Assembly (NCBI GenBank): GCA_023264875.1
Contig: JAHFUX010000002.1
Span: 1 to 64,000, forward strand
Source of the DNA: Nitrosarchaeum sp.
GTDB lineage: Archaea > Thermoproteota > Nitrososphaeria > Nitrososphaerales > Nitrosopumilaceae
Length of the DNA: 64,000 nucleotides
Direction of reading: 5' to 3'
Both the position numbers and the translations under genes were made by a program. This document shows, piece after piece, positions 20,448 to 29,156 of this stretch (the stretch's first letter is position 1; the number at the start of each line of letters is the position of its first letter). A model generated the notes under the pieces. The model searched no databases. It had not been told where the DNA came from and saw nothing but the letters and a program-made list of their open reading frames with translations.

Positions 20448-21887
20448 GTGTTTGAATACAAAATTGGACTCTTGTTATCTGTAATAGTATTATTTCCAAT
20501 TATTATATCCCAAAGCTTTGCAGATTCAATTTTGATAGAATTTGATAAACCAGAATATCAAACTGGCGATTCTATGGTGCTCTCTGGGCATCTTTTGGAT
20601 TTTAAGATACCTATGATTGCATTGAGTCTTTATGATCCTGACGGAAAAATTTTATCTGCAAATAATGTGATAATTGATTCCAATGGAACTTTCTCAAAAA
20701 TAATTTCCTTGGATTCTCCATTTTATGATAAATCTGGAGAATATACCGTAAAGCTAAATTATGGTAAAATAACTCAAAATGAATTTTTTACCATAACCGG
20801 AAATAATTCTGAGCCAGAAATTATCTCAGAATCAATAAAGCCTGAAATTATTTCATTAATCACCGACAAGAATCAATATTATGACAATGATTTTGTCATG
20901 ATTACTGGTATTGTTTCTACTATTGATTCACCAAATGTGTTAATCGGCGTTTATGATCCATTTGGAACTCCTACAGGATTCTATTTCGGACAAATTGATT
21001 CTGATTTGAATTTTTCTGCAAATTTTCTTGTAAAGTCTGGTATTAATTTTAAAACTTATGGAACTTATTCCATAAAAGCACACTATGGGGAAACTGAAAA
21101 AATAACTACTTTTAATTTTCAAGAGTCTAATACTAAAACAAAGCTTGAAAACAAATCCATAATCAAAAATAATAATGAATCAAAAACTGCAGCAGAAAAA
21201 AATAATTTTGATATTAAATCACCTGAAATTATAACTGATCAAAATAAAAAATCATTAGACACTAAAATTAAAAAATATGATAATCTCTCTGTTGAAGATT
21301 TAGAACTAGGTAAACTACTTAATCAGATCAATTTAGAATGTGATCATAGTAACCTTGTTGATACTATTTCTTACTATGATGGTATGGGTCCTGCACTATA
21401 CAGACTTTGTAAATTTGATCAATCTTTAATTATTTTTGATGATTCATTAATTAAAGATCCAAATAATGTTGAAATTATTACTAACAAAGGTTCAGCTCTT
21501 GGCAAACTTGGATATATTTCAGAATCTATTTTTTATTATGATCAAGCCCTTAAAATTGACTCTAATTTTATTCCTGCAATCAATAACAAAGCAAATGCAC
21601 TTGCAAATATGGGAAAATATGACGAATCTATTTTACTTTATAATGACGCTCTTCAAAAAAATCCTGATTATAATACCGCAAGAAAAAACCTCAAATCTAT
21701 TTTATCTGAATTACCTCTAGAAAACCAACTAGCCTCTGTAGAACACGAGTCATCATCTGAAGAAACTCCATCTGAAACAGTATTTGAAAATAATTCAACA
21801 CATCAAATAAAAAAATCTTCTAATTTTTTTGAAGAAATATCTTTAGCTTTTTCATCGTTAGGATCTTTCTTTGGATTTCACAATTAA
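20448..21887 (+). CDS. Secreted protein with two beta-sandwich domains followed by TPR repeats
   Basis: N-terminal signal; FDKPEYQTGDSMVLSGHL and TDKNQYYDNDFVMITGIV domains; later NKGSALGKLGYISESIFYYDQALKID / NKANALANMGKYDESILLYNDALQKNP TPRs. Starts at GTG/TTG. Confidence 0.8.
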   Translation: MFEYKIGLLLSVIVLFPIIISQSFADSILIEFDKPEYQTGDSMVLSGHLLDFKIPMIALSLYDPDGKILSANNVIIDSNGTFSKIISLDSPFYDKSGEYTVKLNYGKITQNEFFTITGNNSEPEIISESIKPEIISLITDKNQYYDNDFVMITGIVSTIDSPNVLIGVYDPFGTPTGFYFGQIDSDLNFSANFLVKSGINFKTYGTYSIKAHYGETEKITTFNFQESNTKTKLENKSIIKNNNESKTAAEKNNFDIKSPEIITDQNKKSLDTKIKKYDNLSVEDLELGKLLNQINLECDHSNLVDTISYYDGMGPALYRLCKFDQSLIIFDDSLIKDPNNVEIITNKGSALGKLGYISESIFYYDQALKIDSNFIPAINNKANALANMGKYDESILLYNDALQKNPDYNTARKNLKSILSELPLENQLASVEHESSSEETPSETVFENNSTHQIKKSSNFFEEISLAFSSLGSFFGFHN

Positions 21888-21969
21888 GTGTATTTTTGAC
21901 ATTTTTTATGAGTACAATTTCAATAAACCTATAAAGCCCTGTAAAGACGATCGACAATAAGGATAACAA

Positions 21970-22293
21970 ATGAGTAAGATACTAGAAAAAATATTGAAGG
22001 ATGCACTTAAAGAAGATAAAATTATGATGGGCACCAAACAAGTATTGAACTCTATGAAAAACTCCAAGCTAATTGTATTGTCTCAATCTGTACAAAAAGA
22101 AATGTTTACAAAAATTGAATCAGATGCAAAAAAAGAAAAGATACCATTAGTTAACTTTCAAGGAACATCTGTTGCATTAGGAAGACTATGCGGCTTACAA
22201 TTCAGAATTTCAACAATTTCATTTACATCTCTGAGTGATGCAAACATCAAATCAATTATTAAGGATACAGAAACTGAGGAAAAAAATGAATAA
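21970..22293 (+). CDS. rpl30e: Ribosomal protein L30e
   Basis: MGTKQVLNSMKNSKLIVLSQS...PLVNFQGTSVALGRLCG; adjacent to nusA and rpsL. Confidence 0.9.
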   Translation: MSKILEKILKDALKEDKIMMGTKQVLNSMKNSKLIVLSQSVQKEMFTKIESDAKKEKIPLVNFQGTSVALGRLCGLQFRISTISFTSLSDANIKSIIKDTETEEKNE

Positions 22294-22357
22294 TTGCATT
22301 ACATCAAATGAAAGTTTAAATGAGACAGATCTTGCTCGGAGATAAAAAGGAATTCTA

Positions 22358-22822
22358 ATGACACAATCAATTAAACTTACAACTGATCAAATGCGTATGA
22401 TGTCTCTCTTTCAAAATGTTACAGGTGCAACTGCTCGTGATTGTGTTGAAGATGAAAAACAAGATCGTGTAATTTTTGTAGTAAATACTGGTAAAATGGG
22501 ATTAGCTATTGGAAAAGGTGGAATTCATATCAAATCATTACAAAACATTGTAAAGAAAAGTGTTGAACTAGTTGAATTTGATGAGGATCCTGCTAAATTT
22601 TTAACAAATCTACTTAACTCTAAATTGGTTTCTGAAGTAAAAATAAATACACGAGCAGATGGTTCTAAACAGGCAATAATTATGGTAGACCCAAGAAAGA
22701 AAGGCATTGTTGTAGGAAGAGAAGGAAGAAATGCCGAGAAAGCAAGATTGCTTGCAAAGCGATATTTTGATATTACGAGCGTTCTAATTAACAGTCCTGA
22801 AAAAGCAACATTGGAGATGTAA
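22358..22822 (+). CDS. nusA: Transcription elongation factor NusA (archaeal, KH domains)
   Basis: GLAIGKGGIHIKSLQ and GIVVGREGRNAEKARLLAKRYF KH motifs. Confidence 0.92.
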   Translation: MTQSIKLTTDQMRMMSLFQNVTGATARDCVEDEKQDRVIFVVNTGKMGLAIGKGGIHIKSLQNIVKKSVELVEFDEDPAKFLTNLLNSKLVSEVKINTRADGSKQAIIMVDPRKKGIVVGREGRNAEKARLLAKRYFDITSVLINSPEKATLEM

Positions 22823-22825
22823 GAT

Positions 22826-23263
22826 ATGACAAAATCACCCCTTGGCTTGTTTGCTGGTAGAGTTTTAGTTGCAAAAAGAAAAAGACAGCGATGGGCAATC
22901 TCTACTTACAAGAGAAGAAAACTTGGTATTGATAAAAAAGCTGATCCTCTTGGAGGTGCACCTCAAGGAAGAGGAATTGTTTTAGAAAAAGTAGGTATTG
23001 CAGCAAAACAACCCAACTCTGCTGTTAGAAAATGTGTTCGAGTTCAGTTAATTAAAAATGGCAAAACTGTTACAGCATTCTTGCCACGAGACGGTGCAAT
23101 GAATTTCATTGATGAACACGATGAAGTACATATTCAAGGAATGGGTGCAACACAAGGCGGTGCAATGGGAGATATCCCTGGAGTTAGATTCAAAGTTTTC
23201 AAAGTAAATGGCACATCACTTAATGAGCTAGTAACTGGAAAGAAAGAAAAACCAAGGAGATAA
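22826..23263 (+). CDS. rpsL: Ribosomal protein S12
   Basis: [31 protein letters not shown]. Confidence 0.97.
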   Translation: MTKSPLGLFAGRVLVAKRKRQRWAISTYKRRKLGIDKKADPLGGAPQGRGIVLEKVGIAAKQPNSAVRKCVRVQLIKNGKTVTAFLPRDGAMNFIDEHDEVHIQGMGATQGGAMGDIPGVRFKVFKVNGTSLNELVTGKKEKPRR

Positions 23264-23265
23264 AA

Positions 23266-23865
23266 TTGGCAGAAACAAAGAATCTATTACTATTTAGAAA
23301 GTGGGATATGTCTAATATCGAAGTCAAAGATCCTGGATTAAAAACCGCAATTTCCTTAAGAAAGCAAATTTTACCATACACATTTGGTCGTTCAGCACTA
23401 AAACGATTCAACAAAGCTGATGTAAACATAGTTGAAAGATTATGCAACAAAGTTATGCATTTTGGTAAAAAATATGCAAAAAATACTGGAAGAATGACTG
23501 GTAAAAAAACTAAAATAATCAATACTGTAAAAGTAGCGTTTGATATTATTGCATTAAAGACTGGTAAAAATCCAGTTGAGGTTCTAGTTAGAGCAATTGA
23601 ATTTTCTGCACCAAATGAGGATACAACAAGAATTGTATATGGTGGCACTGTCTATCATGTATCTGTAGATGTTGCTCCAATCCGAAGAGTAGACATGGCA
23701 CTAAAATTCATTGCAGATTCTATACGAGATGCAACATATTCTAACCCCAAACCAATTGAGGAGCATATGGCAGAACAGCTTATTTTGGCAGCTTCTAATG
23801 ATCCAAATGCCCCATCTGTAAAGAAAAAACACGAATTAGAAAGAATAGCACAAGCATCTAGATAG
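23266..23865 (+). CDS. rps7: Ribosomal protein S7 (TTG start)
   Basis: NPVEVLVRAIEFSAPNEDTTRIVYGGTVYHVSVDVAPIRRVDMALKFI; follows rpsL. Confidence 0.95.
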   Translation: MAETKNLLLFRKWDMSNIEVKDPGLKTAISLRKQILPYTFGRSALKRFNKADVNIVERLCNKVMHFGKKYAKNTGRMTGKKTKIINTVKVAFDIIALKTGKNPVEVLVRAIEFSAPNEDTTRIVYGGTVYHVSVDVAPIRRVDMALKFIADSIRDATYSNPKPIEEHMAEQLILAASNDPNAPSVKKKHELERIAQASR

Positions 23866-23877
23866 TAATTTTACCAG

Positions 23878-23985
23878 TAGCCCGAGGCAGATTCGAACTG
23901 CCGTCTCCGCCTATCCACTCTTGAGATCCAGAGGGCAGAATCCTTGATCTAAAATTTTTTTATTTGACCGCTAGACTATCGGGCT
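23878..23985 (-). tRNA. tRNA-Gln (anticodon CTG) with two apparent introns (D-loop ~20 nt; anticodon loop ~15 nt)
   Basis: Minus strand: acceptor AGCCCGA/TCGGGCT (A1:U72), GTCTAGCGGTC..AAGGAT D-arm, CTGCC/GGCGG anticodon stem with CT-CTG-G loop, T-arm GGCAG-TTCGAAT-CTGCC, discriminator A; removing both inserts gives 73 nt. Confidence 0.85.
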
Positions 23986-24029
23986 ACCGAAACAAATTCT
24001 AATGTTTTAGCATATATCATTTGCTGAAA

Positions 24030-24365
24030 TTACTTGAACTTAACTTCATGAATAGCTGTAGCGTAATCACAATTCGCTTTTAATCTCATATATGGAATTA
24101 ATCTAAAATGAATTGAGTAAATATCCTCTTCTTTCAACAAGATTCCTTTCTGCATTAAGGATACTAATCCACGTGATGTGACTGTTATCTTCACGTTATT
24201 TTTTTCACATACTTGATCACGTTTTTTTTGATATTGTTTTAATGAAAATGCTACATCATTAATTTCTAAAATCAAAGGCCATACAATTTCAGCCCAAACA
24301 AATCTTCGATTTTCTGTAGCTGATGCGTACTTGCCTTTTTCACTCAACATTAATAACATCTGCAA
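24030..24365 (-). CDS. hypothetical protein (111 aa)
   Basis: Complete ORF, soluble composition, divergent from the next gene. Confidence 0.6.
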   Translation of the reverse strand: MQMLLMLSEKGKYASATENRRFVWAEIVWPLILEINDVAFSLKQYQKKRDQVCEKNNVKITVTSRGLVSLMQKGILLKEEDIYSIHFRLIPYMRLKANCDYATAIHEVKFK

Positions 24366-24385
24366 AAGATGTTATAACTTAATAG

Positions 24386-25090
24386 TTGTCTCAAAACGAA
24401 ATTGAAGAATCACTGAATCTATTGCAAAAAGATTGGGATATTGATCCTATTTTACGAGAATTTATGTTAGGAAAAATAACTGATGTTTCTGATTATCCAT
24501 TAAAAGTTAAAGATGTCATTTTTCATATTCCGTACCTTGTATCAAAAAAAAAATATATTTTATGGAAATGTTTTTGGCCCGATTGTCATAATTGTTGTGA
24601 CAGACAAGGTAGATTGCCTCTAACTTCAGATGATCTAATTACTATTGGAAAAGGATTGAAGTATCAAAGATCATCTGATTTTATAAAAAATGAAACAATC
24701 ACAACCACTTGGCAAGACACTGCTCCATCTGGTCAAGTCACTACAATGACTACAATTAATCTTAAAAGAAAAACAGATGAAACTGAACATGAAGACGGAA
24801 CTCATATCTCATGTAGATTCTTAGATGAAAAGGGTGGATGTAGCATGCATCCTGATCGTCCTGGAGTATGTTATTTGTATCCATTTTCTACATGGCTTGA
24901 AAATGAAAAAGGTATGCCACGAGTACATGCAACATATCAATTTACAGGTGACTGTCCTGGATTTTATCTATCTGATGATCTGCAATTAATGAAACAAGAA
25001 CTAAAAGATTATTCTAAAATAATTTATGATTATAACATGTCATCAAGTAGAACAATGAGAGAAAATCTTGGTTCTGTAAGTTTTGGTTAA
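24386..25090 (+). CDS. Cysteine-cluster protein of YkgJ-like zinc/iron-chelating family (TTG start)
   Basis: CFWPDCHNCCDRQGRLPLT...HISCRFLDEKGGCSMHPDRPGVCYLYPFSTW. Confidence 0.85.
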   Translation: MSQNEIEESLNLLQKDWDIDPILREFMLGKITDVSDYPLKVKDVIFHIPYLVSKKKYILWKCFWPDCHNCCDRQGRLPLTSDDLITIGKGLKYQRSSDFIKNETITTTWQDTAPSGQVTTMTTINLKRKTDETEHEDGTHISCRFLDEKGGCSMHPDRPGVCYLYPFSTWLENEKGMPRVHATYQFTGDCPGFYLSDDLQLMKQELKDYSKIIYDYNMSSSRTMRENLGSVSFG

Positions 25091-26100
25091 GCTTTAGCTA
25101 CTTTCATCAAATCTGATATTTTAATATCCATTCCAAATCGCACTTCATTCTTTTTCATGTATCTAAAAATAGAGATAAAGTCTGGAAGTGATTTGAAAAA
25201 ATTAAAGTTCTTGTGAATCTTTGCTCTGACAAACTTGAATACTTTGTCGTAAATTTTATAGTGGTTATCTACTGCTTTTTCATATGCTGCAAAGTCATGC
25301 ATGTTTTCTAAAAAGATATCAACACATTGCATACTAGGAATTATTCCCTCCCCTAGAAGAGCATAGACTGTACCAATTGATTCCCCAACTCCTACAACCT
25401 TACCTTTGTAAAACGGCTTGCACTTTCCTGGAGTTGCTAATCTAATTGGTCTTCCTTTAGTTTTTAGAACCTTGCCCCCATGTTTTTTTAGAAAATCATC
25501 AGTTGCTTTGATGTGATTTTTTCTATAATCTCCTGCACCAATATGTGCCCATTTCTCACCTAACGGGAAATACCAGAAATATCCGGACATTCCTGGAAAT
25601 GGTTCTATGTAAAAGTCCTCATATGGTACTTTGTCTTCATATTCTACTTTGTATTCATATGTTGGCAAGAAAAAATCTTCTTCTAATTTTGGTAAATAGG
25701 TTCTTGCAAATCCAGTACAGTCAACTATCATGTCGTATTCTTTTTCCAAGTATTCTAGCTTTGGAGCTTCACCGTAGATTATTTTGGAATCTTTAATGAA
25801 ATCTTTGATTAATGCTAATTTGTCATATGTGCATAATCCGTGCAAGCCGATATCAAATTTCACGCTGTTATTCATTTTAACATGCATTGTCTTTCCATCA
25901 TGAATCAAAAAGTCATCGAAATTGCGTCCAGTCTTTTTGCAAAATTTTTCTAGTTCTGATTTTATTGTTCCCCATGCACAAATAGAATCATGTCTTTCTT
26001 GTGTGCTTCGCTCATATCCTATTACTTCATGTTCCGAATTTTTGAGTCTTGCCATAAGGTAACTGCCTGCAACTCCCATACCCATAACTGCAATTTTCAT
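25087..26100 (-). CDS. FAD-dependent oxidoreductase, geranylgeranyl reductase family-like
   Basis: MKIAVMGMGVAGSYLMARL dinucleotide motif; GYFWYFPLGEKWAHIGAGDY; GVGESIGTVYALLGEGIIPSM. Confidence 0.82.
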   Translation of the reverse strand: MKIAVMGMGVAGSYLMARLKNSEHEVIGYERSTQERHDSICAWGTIKSELEKFCKKTGRNFDDFLIHDGKTMHVKMNNSVKFDIGLHGLCTYDKLALIKDFIKDSKIIYGEAPKLEYLEKEYDMIVDCTGFARTYLPKLEEDFFLPTYEYKVEYEDKVPYEDFYIEPFPGMSGYFWYFPLGEKWAHIGAGDYRKNHIKATDDFLKKHGGKVLKTKGRPIRLATPGKCKPFYKGKVVGVGESIGTVYALLGEGIIPSMQCVDIFLENMHDFAAYEKAVDNHYKIYDKVFKFVRAKIHKNFNFFKSLPDFISIFRYMKKNEVRFGMDIKISDLMKVAKA

Positions 26101-26266
26101 TTCACATCTAGTCCCTTTTGACCTAATAAATACAATATTGCATTGTTTTATGATTATTTGTTTTGAATTTGGCTTTTACATCATTACATTGCTCAGATAG
26201 GGAAATTCAAAACAGTTGAGAGATTAGTGAATCTTAATGCATATAACAAGAGATTTTGGATTGAAA

Positions 26267-29146
26267 CTATTCAATCAAAATAGCAGGCTTGAATGGCCTT
26301 GCGTGTCTTGCCTTTACTTTAGGATCATAGATGTTGTCATCTGATTCTGCGAAAACATCAATCTCTACTCCAAACTCTTTCTTTCCTAATTGAATCAATT
26401 CATTTGTAAGAAAACTCTTCTCGTCAAAGTCTTTAGAATCTAGTTTTGTCTGTCTAATTTCAGTTGGTTCAGATAAAATATCCTTGATTGTCTTTTGTAC
26501 AAAGTCTGGAATTTTTTTAACATCAGATGTGTCTGGGTTGGCAATTAGTTCTTTCATTACAATTCCCATGTTTGTTTGTCCTGCCATTACTTTTTCTAAA
26601 ATGGAATGATACACTTTGGACTTGAATGAATCAGCTGTATAGATTGTAATCTTTTTTGGAGTAATTTTTGTTACTTTGAGAATATTTGAAATATCATCAA
26701 TTAGTAATTTTAACAATTCTTCGGATTGAATGGCAGATGCATTGACATTTTCTGCAGAGAATTCTGGCCATTGAGATGTTGATACTAGCTTAGAATGTCC
26801 TAGTTTTTCCCATATTTCTTCTGCAATATGTGGTGCAAATGGTGATAGCATTGCCACTCGTGTAGAGTTTATCTGGTGTAAGATTCCTGAAATGTTTTCT
26901 CTGTTTTTTGCATTTGCTCTTTTCATATACCAGCTCAAATTCGATTCAAATGAAAACAAAATGTCATGTAGGGCTTCTCGTAATCTCATTTTTTCAATAG
27001 ATGATGTAACCTCCGACACCATACTTTGAGTTTTAGATAAAATCCATCGATCTTCTGCTTCTAGGATATCATTTTTTTCAGATTTAAGCCTAGAGCACTC
27101 GTTGTATAATGCTTCTAGCTTATTTTGAATTCCTGAAACTGACTCCATGTTAAAATCCGCATCTTGTAGTAATTCTGCAGAAATTATTATTGCCAGTCTG
27201 ATAGGATCTGCACCATAATCTTGGATTGCTTTTCGCAATGGTATGATATTTCCCATGCTCTTTGACATTTTAGAGCCATTCATCAAAACAGAACCATTAA
27301 CTACAATTTCTTTGGGCCAATTGCTTTTAGGAAATATTGCAACATGGTTTAGTACAAAAAATGTCAAGTGATTTGGAACCAAATCCCGTCCAGAGTGTCT
27401 TGAATCTACTGGATAAAAATACTGGAACTCTTTTTTGATTTCATTGATTATATTCTCTGACATTCCAGTAATTGCAGAGACCTTATTTACATCACCAATA
27501 TCCAAGAAAATATAATCAAAGAATTCTTTGGATAATTTTTCTGTCTTTAGTGTTCCATTGTTTACAAATTTTGAAATTGTATAGTATGCCATGTAAATTA
27601 CAGAATCTGAAAGACTCTCTACAATCCAGTCCTTATCCCATGGTAGTTTTGTTCCTAATCCGTGTTGTCTTGCACATGCTCTTTCTCGTAGCCATCCAAT
27701 AACATAGTTAAATTCTGTTCTAATCTCTTGCGGTAAAATATTCATTTCATCAAAGCATTTGGTAGCTAACTCCTTCCAGTCTTTATCTCCATAATTTAGG
27801 AACCATTGATTATTGAGAACTTTGACAACGCATTCTGCTCCACATCTGCATCTTACTGGAGTGTTTGTTAGTTCTAGTAAGATATTTGCATGTTTGTTTT
27901 CAATTAACCATTCTTTGATGGTATCTTTTGCATATGCTACTTTGATTCCAGCAAATCTCTCTGTGTTTTGTTTTAGCTTTCCACCATAGAATTCCTTTCC
28001 ATATACTTCCTTTGTTGCCTCTTCTAATTTCGGATCATTTTGATCTTTTACTCCGAATCTCTCAACTGCCTCTTTTGCTGGATTATCACCATACCCCTCA
28101 GTCTGAATAATGGATATGGGCATGATTTTGTTTACTAGTGAGGCCAATTTAGGCTCGATTTTTGCTTTTTTGAGGTCCTCTAATGCCTGATGATCAAATG
28201 GTGCATGTGCTGGAACTGACATGACTATTCCAGTTCCTGTTCCACTCTCAACAAAACTTGCAGGAAGCATCACAATTGATTCATTTCTATGTGGAACCAT
28301 TACTGATTTTCCAATTAATTCTGAACCCTTTATCTCGCCATCATATGTTATTTTTTTATCCAAAAATTCTAGTTTGTATGCACATTCTGCACTCACAATC
28401 CATTTTTCATCATCTACTGTAATTTTTTTGTAAATGATTTCTGGATTGACCCAAAGATTCACAACACCAAAAATTGTTTCAGGCCGTAGTGTTGCAGTTG
28501 GAATGATATAATCTTCATATTTGAATTTGATCAAAATGTATTCAGTAAAGTCTGGCTCTACATCACCTAGTGTGTCATGTTGTGACACTGGATTTTGATC
28601 CTTTGGACACCAACCAACTGGATGTGAGCCTTGAATGATTAGCTTCTTTTCTCTTAATGTGTTGATTTGCCATTCGATAAATTTACTATAAACTGGATCA
28701 ATTGTTGTAAACTCTCTTCTCCAGTCAATGGAATAACCCATCTCAATCATTCCTGTCTTGATTTCTTTATGAAAATAATCTGCAATCTTTACTGGTTCGA
28801 CAAATGTTTTAATTGATTCCTCTGCAACTCCATAAAGATTTTTTAAATTTTCAATTATCTCTTTGTCATTTGCCTCTACTCTTTTTGCCATTCCTAATAT
28901 CGGAGTTCCAGTATAATGAAATCCCATTGGAAATAAGACATTGAATCCTTGCATACGGTAAAACCTTGCATGAACATCAGCTAGTGTGTATGTTCTTCCG
29001 TGTCCTATGTGCTGAGGTGAATTTGGATATGGATATGCTACTGTGATGAATTTTTTTGGCTTATCATTTGGATTTGTCTCAAAATCTTTATTTTCATTCC
29101 ACTTTTGTCTCCACTTTGCTTCAATCTCTTTCCAGTTTATTTTCAT
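26267..29146 (-). CDS. leuS: Leucyl-tRNA synthetase
   Basis: YPYPNSPQHIGHGRTYTLADVHARF (HIGH), KMSKSMGN (KMSKS), DSVIYMAYYT. Confidence 0.97.
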   Translation of the reverse strand: MKINWKEIEAKWRQKWNENKDFETNPNDKPKKFITVAYPYPNSPQHIGHGRTYTLADVHARFYRMQGFNVLFPMGFHYTGTPILGMAKRVEANDKEIIENLKNLYGVAEESIKTFVEPVKIADYFHKEIKTGMIEMGYSIDWRREFTTIDPVYSKFIEWQINTLREKKLIIQGSHPVGWCPKDQNPVSQHDTLGDVEPDFTEYILIKFKYEDYIIPTATLRPETIFGVVNLWVNPEIIYKKITVDDEKWIVSAECAYKLEFLDKKITYDGEIKGSELIGKSVMVPHRNESIVMLPASFVESGTGTGIVMSVPAHAPFDHQALEDLKKAKIEPKLASLVNKIMPISIIQTEGYGDNPAKEAVERFGVKDQNDPKLEEATKEVYGKEFYGGKLKQNTERFAGIKVAYAKDTIKEWLIENKHANILLELTNTPVRCRCGAECVVKVLNNQWFLNYGDKDWKELATKCFDEMNILPQEIRTEFNYVIGWLRERACARQHGLGTKLPWDKDWIVESLSDSVIYMAYYTISKFVNNGTLKTEKLSKEFFDYIFLDIGDVNKVSAITGMSENIINEIKKEFQYFYPVDSRHSGRDLVPNHLTFFVLNHVAIFPKSNWPKEIVVNGSVLMNGSKMSKSMGNIIPLRKAIQDYGADPIRLAIIISAELLQDADFNMESVSGIQNKLEALYNECSRLKSEKNDILEAEDRWILSKTQSMVSEVTSSIEKMRLREALHDILFSFESNLSWYMKRANAKNRENISGILHQINSTRVAMLSPFAPHIAEEIWEKLGHSKLVSTSQWPEFSAENVNASAIQSEELLKLLIDDISNILKVTKITPKKITIYTADSFKSKVYHSILEKVMAGQTNMGIVMKELIANPDTSDVKKIPDFVQKTIKDILSEPTEIRQTKLDSKDFDEKSFLTNELIQLGKKEFGVEIDVFAESDDNIYDPKVKARHARPFKPAILIE

Positions 29147-29156
29147 ATTGTAATTC

